A DNA stretch of 29,440 nucleotides from DATCDR01 sp036510575 (GTDB taxonomy: Bacteria > Actinomycetota > Acidimicrobiia > Acidimicrobiales > Bog-793): the NCBI GenBank assembly GCA_036510575.1, contig DATCDR010000203.1, positions 1-29,440 of the forward strand, given 5' to 3'. Under the pieces are notes generated by a model, which was not told the DNA's origin, did not search any database, and was given only the letters and a program-made list of their open reading frames with translations. This document shows positions 16,358 to 23,927 of the stretch, piece after piece. The number at the start of each line of letters is the position of its first letter. The first letter of the stretch is position 1. A program made the translations under genes and the position numbers.

Positions 16358-16485
16358 TAACGAGCTCCTCGCCGAGGAAGATCGGCCGATGTTGGAGGGC
16401 TGAGGCTCGGCTAGCCTGCAACCTGCACTTCATTGTCACCGAGAACCTCGCTGAGTCGCCACTATTGCGCCGACTGACAGGTCTC

Positions 16486-16557
16486 GCCCTCGTAGCTCAG
16501 GGGATAGAGCACCGCCCTCCGGAGGCGGGAGCGCAGGTTCGAATCCTGCCGGGGGCA
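16486..16557 (+). tRNA. tRNA-Arg, anticodon CCG
   Basis: A complete 72-nt cloverleaf can be drawn. The acceptor stem is GCCCTCG with CGGGGGC (one T-G pair), the D stem GCTC/GAGC with loop AGGGGATA, and the anticodon stem CCGCC/GGCGG with loop CTCCGGA, giving anticodon CCG for CGG codons. The variable loop is GAGC and the T arm GCAGG-TTCGAAT-CCTGC. The discriminator is A, and 3' CCA is not encoded (the next bases are CAT). It stands alone on the plus strand, divergent from lysA. A tRNA-Arg(CCG) also neighbours argS in Mycobacterium, as far as I recall. Confidence 0.95.
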
Positions 16558-16563
16558 CATTGC

Positions 16564-16636
16564 GATGTCGCGAGACGTCGGAGACAGATGTCGAGAGACA
16601 TAAGCCACTCGCATCTGTCCGATGTGCCAAGACATC
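16564..16636. repeat. Three degenerate copies of a 16-bp near-palindrome (GATGTCnnGAGACATC-like)
   Basis: Copies lie at 16564-16579, 16587-16602 and 16621-16636, offset by 23 and 34 bp. Each has GATGT on the left and GAC(A/G)T on the right. Spacing is irregular and there are no cas genes, so this is not a CRISPR array. Confidence 0.55.
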
Positions 16637-16690
16637 AACAACTGGGTTTGCCGAGATCGTAGGTCTGAGGGCATCTGCTGGTAGGGCCGA

Positions 16691-16718
16691 GGGCTGAAGA
16701 GCCCCACGAGCGTGGAGC
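16691..16718. terminator. Possible bidirectional terminator (overlapping hairpins)
   Basis: GGGCT-GAAG-AGCCC (16691-16704, perfect 5-bp stem) overlaps GCCCCAC-GAGC-GTGGAGC (16701-16718, 7-bp stem with one wobble). The region lies between the convergent ends of tRNA-Arg and the atp operon. There is no real U-tract on either strand, so Rho-independent termination would be weak. The two stems share bases and cannot form together. Confidence 0.35.
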
Positions 16719-16895
16719 CAGTTCGGTCCCTTCAAGCGCGCAAGACCGACTCTGCGAGAGATCCGAGATCAGCTGTGCCAGGACATCGGAGACACCTCTA
16801 ACGTCGCGCCGTCTACGGCTGACTGCAACGTGGCCATCGACGACAACGACGGGCTCCGCGCAGCGTCATGGCACGACGGATCTCGTCGGAGGCAG

Positions 16896-17303
16896 CTACT
16901 CCGTGAGGCTGAGGAACCGCTCCCATCGCCGCTTGTCACGCATGGCTATGCTGCGCCGCTCGGTGTCCACGCCAGCCTGCTCGAGCTCTCGCTCGGCCGC
17001 CCGGAGGCGCTCCCGCAAGTCCTCGGCATCTAGCTCTCCGACGAGGCGAGCCTCCTCGACCAATAACAAGGCGTGGTTGTTGTTGACCTGGATGTAGCCC
17101 TCGGCCTGGGCGAACCGAAGCACCTCGTCATCGGTGATGTAGAGCCGCAGCTCGGCTGGCTCGAGCGTCGCCAGCAGCGGTGCATGCTTGGCGAGAATGC
17201 CGATCTGGCCAAGCGTGGTGCGCGTCGAAACCATCTCCACCTCGCCGCTGAAGACTTCGCCTTCTGGGGTGAGGACTTCGACGGGAAACTTGGCGTGTGG
17301 CAC
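16896..17303 (-). CDS. atpC: ATP synthase F1 epsilon subunit
   Basis: Epsilon couples gamma rotation to the c-ring and restrains ATP hydrolysis. The 135-aa protein has the N-terminal beta sandwich (VEVLTPEGEVFSGEVEMV, GQIGILAKHAPLLATL) and a C-terminal helical hairpin rich in Glu/Arg (about 88-135: ARLVGELDAEDLRERLRAAE). That helical part is fully present, unlike in some truncated epsilons. The start is GTG 17303, without a clear Shine-Dalgarno, 63 nt after the atpD stop. It is the last gene of the operon. Confidence 0.94.
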   Translation of the reverse strand: MPHAKFPVEVLTPEGEVFSGEVEMVSTRTTLGQIGILAKHAPLLATLEPAELRLYITDDEVLRFAQAEGYIQVNNNHALLLVEEARLVGELDAEDLRERLRAAERELEQAGVDTERRSIAMRDKRRWERFLSLTE

Positions 17304-17366
17304 GTCAGGTTCGCTCGACCGAGCGAGCGGCCACGAGAGCGTGGATATTTCCAGGCCGAACAGGCA

Positions 17367-18836
17367 TCAACCCTGTCCCTCGCCTCGGGCGTCTGCGATC
17401 ACGTCGTCGATGGTGCCCTTCATATAGAAGGCACGCTCGGGGAAGTCGTCGTAGCGGCCTTCGAGGATCTCCTTAAAGCCGCGTACTGTCTCAGAGATCG
17501 GGACGTAGACACCAGGGATGCCGGTGAACTGCTCAGCGACGAAGAATGGCTGCGAAAGGTACCGCTCGAGTCTGCGGGCTCGGGCGACCGCCACCTTGTC
17601 CTCGTCTGAGAGCTCGTCGATTCCGAGGATCGCGATGATGTCCTGCAGCTCCTTGTAACGCTGCAGCACCTGCTTCACTTCGTTCGCGACGCGGAAGTGC
17701 TCCTCGCCGATTACCTCCGCCTTCAGAATCGTCGACGTGGACTCAAGCGGGTCGACGGCAGGGTAGATGCCCTTCTCAGCGATCGAGCGGGAGAGCACAG
17801 TGGTCGCGTTCAAGTGCGCGAACACCGACGCAGGCGCCGGGTCAGTGAGGTCGTCGGCAGGCACGTAGATGGCCTGCACGCTCGTCACCGAGCCCTTGCG
17901 AGTAGAGGTAATGCGCTCTTGTAGCTGGCCCATTTCAGACTCGAGCGTTGGCTGGTATCCGACCTGTGAGGGCATCCGACCGAGCAGAGCCGAGACCTCC
18001 GAGCCCGCCTGGACGAAGCGGAAGATGTTGTCGATGAAGAGCAACACGTCTTGACCTTCTTGATCGCGGAAGTACTCCGCCATCGTCAAACCAGACAGCG
18101 CCACGCGCATACGGGCACCTGGGGGCTCGTTCATCTGCCCAAAGACCAGGATCGTCTTGTCGAGTACGCCTGACTCCTTCATCTCGAGCCAGAGGTCATT
18201 ACCTTCGCGGGAGCGCTCGCCAACGCCGCAGAAGGCCGACAGTCCGCCGTGTGCCTGGGCGAGGTTGTGGATCAGCTCCTGGATGATGACCGTCTTGCCG
18301 ACGCCGGCACCACCAAAGAGCCCAACTTTGCCACCCTTGGCGTAGGGAGCCAGCAGATCGACCACCTTGATGCCGGTCTCGAACATCTCCGTGGTCGGCA
18401 TCGAGGCCTCGATGGTCGGGGCGTCGCGGTGAATCGGCCAGCGTTCGATGTTCGGGTCGAGCGCAGGGCCTTGGTCGATCGGCTCCCCGAGGAGGTTGAA
18501 GATCCTTCCGAGCGTGGCTCTGCCAACGGGCACCGTGATCGGGGCTCCAGTGTCGATGACCTCAGCTCCTCGTGCGAGGCCGTCGGTGGTGTCAAGCGCG
18601 ACTGCTCGCACGCGGTTGTCACCAAGATGCTGTTGCACCTCGCAGACGAGAAAGTCGTCTACGAGTGAGAGGCCCTCCTCGGCGACTGTGGCCCGCGGCC
18701 GACGCACCTTGATCGCGTGGTTGATCTCGGGAAGCTTGTCGGGGAAGTAGGCGTCGATAACGACGCCCTGGATCGACTCGATCCGGCCAACGTTCTCACT
18801 GCGGTTTTCCGCCGGCACTTCTTCTGTCAGTGTCAT
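17367..18836 (-). CDS. atpD: ATP synthase F1 beta subunit (catalytic)
   Basis: Beta carries the catalytic nucleotide sites of the F1 head. The 489-aa protein has the P-loop GGAGVGKT at 175-182, the catalytic glutamate region CGVGERSREGNDLW (Glu207), the Walker B strand DVLLFIDNIFRF and the DELSDEDK motif (the DELSEED lever that pushes gamma, here with Asp). Compared with the common about 470-aa form it has a short extra N-terminus (MTLTEEVPAENRSEN). ATG 18836 has AGGA 8 nt upstream and lies 21 nt after the atpG stop. Confidence 0.97.
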   Translation of the reverse strand: MTLTEEVPAENRSENVGRIESIQGVVIDAYFPDKLPEINHAIKVRRPRATVAEEGLSLVDDFLVCEVQQHLGDNRVRAVALDTTDGLARGAEVIDTGAPITVPVGRATLGRIFNLLGEPIDQGPALDPNIERWPIHRDAPTIEASMPTTEMFETGIKVVDLLAPYAKGGKVGLFGGAGVGKTVIIQELIHNLAQAHGGLSAFCGVGERSREGNDLWLEMKESGVLDKTILVFGQMNEPPGARMRVALSGLTMAEYFRDQEGQDVLLFIDNIFRFVQAGSEVSALLGRMPSQVGYQPTLESEMGQLQERITSTRKGSVTSVQAIYVPADDLTDPAPASVFAHLNATTVLSRSIAEKGIYPAVDPLESTSTILKAEVIGEEHFRVANEVKQVLQRYKELQDIIAILGIDELSDEDKVAVARARRLERYLSQPFFVAEQFTGIPGVYVPISETVRGFKEILEGRYDDFPERAFYMKGTIDDVIADARGEGQG

Positions 18837-18857
18837 GTCACATTCCTGTCTTGGGGT

Positions 18858-19769
18858 CTAGCCACCGAGGCCCTCAGCCCCTGCCACGACTTCCATGAGG
18901 TCCTGGGTGATCTCGGCTTGACGCGCCCTGTTCATCTGCAGCGTCAGGTCCTGGATCAATTCGACTGCGTTGTCAGACGCGTGGCGCATCGCGGTCATAC
19001 GCGCGCCGTGCTCGGACGCCGTCGACTCGAGCAGCGCGCGAAAGATCGAGATCTCGACGTAGTCGGGGACGAGCCTCCTGAGCACCGCCTCCGGGTCGGG
19101 CTCGTACTCAGGCGCCACATGGTACGGCTTCGCGGCCTCGACAGCCGCGTCTTCGGCTGACTCCTCTTCGAGCAGCGTCGCTTGCTGCAAGGGCAGCAAC
19201 GTCTCACGGCGGACAACCTGCGAGATGGCCGAGACGTAGCCGTTGTAGACGATCTCGACCCGATCGACCTCGCCGTCGAGGAACGCGGCGACAAGTCGTT
19301 CAGCTATTCGTCGTGCGTCGCTGAAGCTGGGACGGTCCGTGTAGCCGGTGAAGCTCTCAGCAACCTCGAGCGAGCGGAACGCCAGTGACGACGCAACCCT
19401 GCGTCCCGAGGCGAAGTAGACGACCCGGCGGCCGGCGGCCTCGTGTTCGTGCCCGGCCGCGATTCCGGCGCGGACGACATTGGAGTTGAACGCACCGGCG
19501 AGGCCGCGATCACCGGCGACGAGCAGTAGACCAACGGTGCGCTCCTCGTCGTGGGCTTGAAGGATCGGTACGCGCTTAAGCGAGCCTGCGGCCTTGGAGG
19601 CCTCTCGCGTCATACGTCGGATGGCGTTCGCGTACGGGCGCAGCGTCTCGATGCGCGTTACGGCGCGACGCAACCGGGCCGCGGCGATCATCGCCATCGC
19701 TCGGGTGATCTTCTCGATGTTCGTGACCGCTTTGATGCGAGTGCGGACGTCGCGTTGCGACAGTGCCAT
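18858..19769 (-). CDS. atpG: ATP synthase F1 gamma subunit
   Basis: Gamma is the rotor shaft inside the alpha3beta3 head. The 303-aa protein begins with MALSQRDVRTRIKAVTNIEKITRAMAMIA-type sequence, the conserved N-terminal helix. It has the GDRGLAGAFNSNV segment near 84-97 and ends in the conserved C-terminal helix (ASDNAVELIQDLTLQMNRARQ) and TQDLMEVVAGAEGL. The length is close to the about 305 aa of mycobacterial gamma rather than the about 287 aa of E. coli. It lies 21 nt from both atpA and atpD. Confidence 0.96.
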   Translation of the reverse strand: MALSQRDVRTRIKAVTNIEKITRAMAMIAAARLRRAVTRIETLRPYANAIRRMTREASKAAGSLKRVPILQAHDEERTVGLLLVAGDRGLAGAFNSNVVRAGIAAGHEHEAAGRRVVYFASGRRVASSLAFRSLEVAESFTGYTDRPSFSDARRIAERLVAAFLDGEVDRVEIVYNGYVSAISQVVRRETLLPLQQATLLEEESAEDAAVEAAKPYHVAPEYEPDPEAVLRRLVPDYVEISIFRALLESTASEHGARMTAMRHASDNAVELIQDLTLQMNRARQAEITQDLMEVVAGAEGLGG

Positions 19770-19790
19770 GGTGGTCGAGGCGCGTGTGCA

Positions 19791-21452
19791 TTACTGCACC
19801 AATGCGGCCTCTTGCTCCTTCTCTTCGGTCGGCTGCTGGTCGACTGGCTGTTGGGTCGCGCTCGTGCGCTGCGGCTCCGCGCCCTCTGTGAGCGGGTGGC
19901 CCTCCTCGTCGAGGTCGAAGCCGAAGTCGTCGGCGAACTGCTTCACGACAGCGGCCACTTGAGCCTGGGTCTGCTCGCTCCAGTCCCCACCCGCGATCTG
20001 CTCCAACAGCTCTCGAGAGCCGCTGCGCACCCGCTCGATCATCTCGGCGAGGAAACGCTCGACCTTGTCGATCGAGATCCGATCGACGAAGCCGTTGGTT
20101 GCCGCGTAAATCTGCACGACCTGTTCCTCGACGGGCATCGGCGAGCGCTCGCCCTGGTTCAAGGTTTTTACGAGGCGCTCGCCTCGTGCAAGGGTCCGCT
20201 GCGTCTCGGGGTCGAGCTCTGACCCGAACTGGGCGAAAGCCTCGAGCTCGCGATACTGGGAGAGCTCGAGCTTCAAGCGGCCGGCGACCCGGCGCATCGG
20301 CGTGCTCTGTGCATTGCTGCCCACTCGGGAGACCGAGATGCCGACGTTGATCGCGGGGCGAACGCCGGAGTAGAAGAGGCTCGGCTCGAGGTAGATCTGG
20401 CCATCGGTGATCGAAATCACGTTCGTCGGGATATAGGCCGAAACGTCCCCAGCCTGGGTCTCGATGATCGGCAATGCCGTCAGCGATCCACCGCCTGGGA
20501 GCTTTTGTCCCGTCTGGGGATCGGTGACGTCCTCAGAGAGCTTCACGGAACGCTCGAGCAGTCGAGAGTGCAGGTAGAAGACGTCGCCCGGATACGCCTC
20601 ACGGCCAGGTGGGCGCCGAAGCAGCAGGGACATCTGGCGGTAGGCGTACGCGTGCTTGGTGAGGTCGTCGTAGATCACCAACGCAGCCTTGCCGTTGTAG
20701 AGGAAGTGCTCGCCCATCGCGCAGCCCGCGTACGGCGCCAAGAACTTGATCGGTGCCGCCTCGTCTGCTGCCGCCATCACGATGATCGTGTTCTTTAGTG
20801 CGTCGGCCTCCTCGAGCATGAGCGCCAACTGAGCGACGGCCGCCTTGCGCTGCCCGATCGCGACATAGACGCAGATCAGGTCGCGGTCCTTGTTGTTGAT
20901 GATGGCGTCGATCGCGATCGCGGTCTTTCCGGTCTTTCGGTCACCGATGATCAGCTCGCGCTGGCCACGACCGACCGGGATCATCGAATCGATCGCCTTC
21001 AAGCCGGTGAGCATCGGCTCCTTCACCGGCTGGCGCTGAACCACTCCTGGCGCCTTGTACTCGACAGGGCGCGTCGCGAGCGCTGGGAACTCACCCTTGC
21101 CGTCGAGCGGATTGCCGAGAGGATCGACGATTCGCCCAAGCAGCTCCTCACCGACGGGAATCTCCAACAGTCGCTTGGTGCGCCGCACCGTGTCGCCCTC
21201 GGCGACCTTTTCCCACTCGCCAAAGAGCACGGCGCCGACGTTGTCGGCCTCGAGGTTCAGCGCGAGGCCGGTGACGCCGTGGGGAAGTTCGAGCATCTCG
21301 AACGACATACAGTTCTCAAGGCCGTGGATGCGGCAGATGCCGTCGGCGATCGAAAGCACGGTGCCTACCTCGGTGAGGTCGGCGCTCGTGCTGTCGAGGC
21401 CTTCGATCCTGCTTTTCAGGATCGACGTGATCTCGTCAGGCTTGATCTGCAT
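19791..21452 (-). CDS. atpA: ATP synthase F1 alpha subunit with C-terminal extension
   Basis: Alpha carries the non-catalytic nucleotide sites of F1. I start at ATG 21452 (MQIKPDEITSILKSRI), which has AAGGAG 8 nt upstream; an earlier in-frame start at 21491 only adds 13 unrelated residues. The protein is 553 aa. The P-loop reads GDRKTGKT (170-177; Lys where Gln is more common), and the signature PAINVGISVSRVGSNAQ is intact. Residues about 515-553 form an acidic, Gln/Thr/Glu-rich tail (DEEGHPLTEG... to EAALVQ) not found in E. coli alpha (513 aa). Mycobacterial alpha also has a C-terminal extension, which suppresses ATP hydrolysis, but this tail is not visibly the same sequence. The gene overlaps atpH by 17 nt. 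Confidence 0.96.
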   Translation of the reverse strand: MQIKPDEITSILKSRIEGLDSTSADLTEVGTVLSIADGICRIHGLENCMSFEMLELPHGVTGLALNLEADNVGAVLFGEWEKVAEGDTVRRTKRLLEIPVGEELLGRIVDPLGNPLDGKGEFPALATRPVEYKAPGVVQRQPVKEPMLTGLKAIDSMIPVGRGQRELIIGDRKTGKTAIAIDAIINNKDRDLICVYVAIGQRKAAVAQLALMLEEADALKNTIIVMAAADEAAPIKFLAPYAGCAMGEHFLYNGKAALVIYDDLTKHAYAYRQMSLLLRRPPGREAYPGDVFYLHSRLLERSVKLSEDVTDPQTGQKLPGGGSLTALPIIETQAGDVSAYIPTNVISITDGQIYLEPSLFYSGVRPAINVGISVSRVGSNAQSTPMRRVAGRLKLELSQYRELEAFAQFGSELDPETQRTLARGERLVKTLNQGERSPMPVEEQVVQIYAATNGFVDRISIDKVERFLAEMIERVRSGSRELLEQIAGGDWSEQTQAQVAAVVKQFADDFGFDLDEEGHPLTEGAEPQRTSATQQPVDQQPTEEKEQEAALVQ

Positions 21453-22014
21453 TGAGTGGCTCCTTGACTGACACAGGTGGTCGCGCGGCATGCGCGACTT
21501 GCTTGCGAAGTTGGCTCAGGCTGTTTCGAACCGAAGCGTCGAGAATGAAATCGCCCACGCGAAGCACGATTCCGCCGAGGACATCGGGATCTACGACCGT
21601 GGTCAGCTCGATGTTGTTACCGGTCTGGGTGCGGATGCGCTCGCCGATCTCGGCTACGACCGCGGCGTCGAGCTCTATCGCGCTCGTAACCTCGACCGGC
21701 AGCAGCTTCATCTCTGCTTCCCACAGCTCTTCGTAGTGCGTTCGGATGCGAAAAAGCTCCGGCATCCGATGGCGCTCGATAAGCGTCTCGAGGAAGCTCA
21801 AAAAGGTCGTCTCAGCACCGTCGAGCATCCGAGCCATGCCGTCCTTCTTCTCCTCAGGCGAGAAGGACGGGGAGAAGAAGAAGCTCTCGAGATTCCGGTC
21901 GGTGGACAACACGTCCACGAACTGGTTGAGCTGCTCTCGAATCACGTCGAGCTGGCCACGGTCCACGGCGACCTGGAACAGCGCTCGCGCATAGACCTCG
22001 GCGACTTCTTCCAC
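21436..22014 (-). CDS. atpH: ATP synthase F1 delta subunit
   Basis: Delta joins the b stalk to the top of F1. The 192-aa protein starts EEVAEVYARALFQVAVDRGQL (the conserved YARALF helix). It has a middle domain with FFFSPSFSPEEKK, and ends with the family's TGNNIELTTVVDPDVLGGIVLRVGD, in which VDPxxxGGxxxxxGD is diagnostic. It is a stand-alone delta, not the b-delta fusion (AtpFH) seen in Mycobacterium. The start is GTG 22014, 19 nt after the atpF stop; the 3' end overlaps atpA by 17 nt. Confidence 0.95.
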   Translation of the reverse strand: MEEVAEVYARALFQVAVDRGQLDVIREQLNQFVDVLSTDRNLESFFFSPSFSPEEKKDGMARMLDGAETTFLSFLETLIERHRMPELFRIRTHYEELWEAEMKLLPVEVTSAIELDAAVVAEIGERIRTQTGNNIELTTVVDPDVLGGIVLRVGDFILDASVRNSLSQLRKQVAHAARPPVSVKEPLNADQA

Positions 22015-22033
22015 TAGCTACGGCTCTTTGCGC

Positions 22034-22582
22034 TCACGGCTGTCGGTTCGCCCCACCGGTTAGAGCAGTGAAGTCAAGACCAGAGAGCGCATCTTCGACA
22101 AGGCGCCGCTGATCCTCTTCGGTGAGCAGCCGTCGCGTCACCCTCTCGGTGGCTAGCACCGTTAGCTCGGCTACGTCGCGCAAGATCTCGTCGAGCACCC
22201 GGCGAGTCTCTGCCTCGATCTCCCGGCGCGTCTGCTCGAGCATCTGCTCACGGCGCGCCTGACCTTCGACACGGGCCTCGCTCTCGTAGGCGGCTGCCGC
22301 TTGACGAGCACGCTCGACGATCTCGTCACCTTGCTGGCGCGCCTCTCGGAGCCGCTCACGATACTCACTGAGCAGCTGGTCGGCCTCGACGCGGGTGCGC
22401 TCGGCGGCGTCGATCGACTCGTCGATCGCATTCTTGCGCTGGTCGAGTGCTGCCCCGATGCGCGGAAACACAGCCTTTATGAGAATGAAGAGTGAGATCG
22501 CAAATACTACGAGTGTCCAGATCGTCAACCCGATGTCGGGCGTGATCAACCATGAACTGGATGCCGCTAGGAGAGTACCCAT
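22034..22582 (-). CDS. atpF: ATP synthase Fo b subunit
   Basis: The b subunit is the peripheral stator. The 182-aa protein has one N-terminal membrane helix (about residues 16-41, PDIGLTIWTLVVFAISLFILIK split around one Pro) followed by a long charged coiled coil (about 45-165, repeats of Ala/Glu/Arg/Gln). This is the canonical layout. ATG 22582 has GAGG 7 nt upstream. It lies 24 nt after atpE and 19 nt before atpH. Confidence 0.93.
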   Translation of the reverse strand: MGTLLAASSSWLITPDIGLTIWTLVVFAISLFILIKAVFPRIGAALDQRKNAIDESIDAAERTRVEADQLLSEYRERLREARQQGDEIVERARQAAAAYESEARVEGQARREQMLEQTRREIEAETRRVLDEILRDVAELTVLATERVTRRLLTEEDQRRLVEDALSGLDFTALTGGANRQP

Positions 22583-22606
22583 TTCGAAGCCTCGGCTCTA
22601 CGGACT

Positions 22607-22909
22607 TTAAAGGAAGAACGCGATGAAGCCGCCGACGAGGCCGTAGAAGAAGGTCGCCTCGGTGAGCGCGAAGCCCAACCACTGGATCGACGTGATCTCG
22701 TTTCGCATCTCTGGCTGGCGGGTCACGGACTCGATCACCTTGCCGAACAGCATGCCGATGCCGGCGCCAGCACCAGCGGCACCGCCGCCAGCCCCGATGC
22801 CAAGTGCGATCGCCTTACCGGCGGACTCGCCAATGGCGGTGTACTGCTGAGCGGCAGCGAGGATTGGATGTATTACCCCGGCAGGGATCAGAGCGAAGAC
22901 GTCAAACAT
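22607..22909 (-). CDS. atpE: ATP synthase Fo c subunit (proton type)
   Basis: The c subunit forms the rotating ring. The 100-aa protein has helix 1 with a Gly/Ala-rich packing face (GIGAGGGAAGAGAGIG, about 37-52), the polar loop ESVTRQPEMRNEI, and helix 2 with the ion-binding carboxylate Glu84 in LTEATFFYG. The Gln that marks Na+ rings (GxGxGQ in helix 1) is Ile here and the residue after Glu84 is Ala, so proton coupling is likely. The N-terminus is about 20 residues longer than usual (MFDVFALIPAGVIHPILAAA), possibly a signal-like segment. AAGGA lies 7 nt before ATG 22909. Confidence 0.95.
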   Translation of the reverse strand: MFDVFALIPAGVIHPILAAAQQYTAIGESAGKAIALGIGAGGGAAGAGAGIGMLFGKVIESVTRQPEMRNEITSIQWLGFALTEATFFYGLVGGFIAFFL

Positions 22910-22925
22910 TCAGATTCCTTCTTTA

Positions 22926-23927
22926 TTAATGGCTGCCGACAGCGGAGCCGAGGTAGATGGACGTGAGGATAGCAAAGATGAACGCCTGCAGACCTGCGAT
23001 CAAAACGCACTCGAAGAGGTAGATAGCGACGCCAAGAGGCAACGTAAACCAGCCCACTGCGGGCAATCCCAGCAGCACCGCCATGTCGCCCGCCATGAAG
23101 TCGATGAGGAGGTGGCCGGCGAGCAAGTTGGCCCAAAGACGGATCGCCAGCGACAGCAGCCGGAGGAAGTGGGAGACGATCTCGAGTGGGAAGAGGAACA
23201 GCAGCATGGGTCCTGCCACACCCGAGGGAACCAGGCTCTTCAGGTAGCCCCTAAAGCCGTGGGCGCGAAGACCCTCGACGTTGTAGGCGATGAATACGCC
23301 CAGGGCCAGGATCAGCGGAAGAGCGACGTTGGTGTCCGCGGCGTAGATCTGGAAGGACGGAAAGTGCACCCCGCCGATGTTGATCTTGTCCAGGGTGTTC
23401 ACCGGCAACGGGATGTACCCGAGGAGATTCGTGATGAGCACGAACACAAACAGCGTGAAGACCAGCGGAAACCACTTCTTGGCCATCCGCTCGTCCATGT
23501 TGTCGTGCGTCAACTTCGTCGTCATGTCGTACATCCACTCGACGGCGACCTGCACGCGGTTCGGCCGCATCTGCATCCGCTTGGCGACGTAGACCAACAC
23601 GCCGATCGTGAGGATCGCCGTTATCAACAGGTACATCACGCCCTTGTTGATGTCGAGCGGCCCTACCAGGTGCACCCACGTCACGAGGTGGTAAGGAGAG
23701 ACGATGTTGAACTGCGTGTTCTGGTGTTCGTGAACGCCGTAGACGAGCGAGAACACCACCAAGCCGATGACGTAGACGGCGATGATGCCGTACGCGATCT
23801 TGCGACGCGGGCTCAGGTTGGCGAACTTGCCACCGCGCTTGCCTTCACCTGCCCCAGGAGTGCCCACACCCGTCTCGGGGCTGTTCAGACCCGTGTCGGG
23901 GCTGGTCACAGTGGTTGCGAGGCTCAT
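22926..23927 (-). CDS. atpB: ATP synthase Fo a subunit
   Basis: Subunit a forms the proton half-channels against the c-ring. I start at ATG 23927, which has GGAGG about 9 nt upstream and overlaps the preceding stop as ATGA; the longer frame from 24143 adds 72 unrelated residues lying over the upstream gene. The protein is 333 aa. After a soluble, Thr/Gly/Pro-rich 40-residue N-terminus it has about six membrane helices. The essential arginine is Arg263 in SLAIRLWANLLAGH, and the C-terminal helix has ECVLIAGLQAFIFAILTSIYL. The N-terminus includes a 7-residue tandem repeat (SPDTGLN / SPETGVG). Confidence 0.95.
   Translation of the reverse strand: MSLATTVTSPDTGLNSPETGVGTPGAGEGKRGGKFANLSPRRKIAYGIIAVYVIGLVVFSLVYGVHEHQNTQFNIVSPYHLVTWVHLVGPLDINKGVMYLLITAILTIGVLVYVAKRMQMRPNRVQVAVEWMYDMTTKLTHDNMDERMAKKWFPLVFTLFVFVLITNLLGYIPLPVNTLDKINIGGVHFPSFQIYAADTNVALPLILALGVFIAYNVEGLRAHGFRGYLKSLVPSGVAGPMLLFLFPLEIVSHFLRLLSLAIRLWANLLAGHLLIDFMAGDMAVLLGLPAVGWFTLPLGVAIYLFECVLIAGLQAFIFAILTSIYLGSAVGSH
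23862..23903 (-). repeat. Two tandem 21-bp units in the atpB N-terminal coding region
   Basis: Codons 9-15 and 16-22 of atpB encode SPDTGLN and SPETGVG. The DNA units share AGCCCCGA-ACGGGT with few changes, which suggests a recent slippage duplication in a region that is not conserved. Confidence 0.6.

Larger units (their letters stand above)
16558..16895. other. Gene-free 338-bp stretch with degenerate repeats and hairpins between tRNA-Arg and atpC
   Basis: No supported gene is seen. The plus strand carries three related 16-mers: GATGTCGCGAGACGTC (16564-16579), GATGTCGAGAGACATA (16587-16602) and GATGTGCCAAGACATC (16621-16636), plus a weaker echo near 16781-16796. They are near-palindromic. 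An 8-bp perfect inverted repeat GACAGATG/CATCTGTC spans 16583-16619. Such GATGTC-GAGACAT strings resemble sequence I associate with ends of IS481-type elements, but no transposase is readable, so a decayed element or a regulatory array remain equally open. Confidence 0.5.

Noticed and set aside
16564..16636. CRISPR-like array
   Set aside because: Only three degenerate near-palindromic units with uneven spacing and no cas genes.
16436..16735. Minus-strand ORF with PPAGFEPALPPPEGGALSPELRGR-like sequence, and the plus-strand counterpart with AQGIEHRPPEAGAQVRILPG
   Set aside because: These are the well-known false translations of a tRNA gene; the tRNA-Arg(CCG) at 16486-16557 explains them.
22607..22909. 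Idea that the ATP synthase is Na+-coupled, from Glu84, Thr86 and Tyr89 in AtpE
   Set aside because: The helix-1 Gln of Na+ rings is Ile and the Ser after the Glu is Ala, so the ligand set is incomplete.
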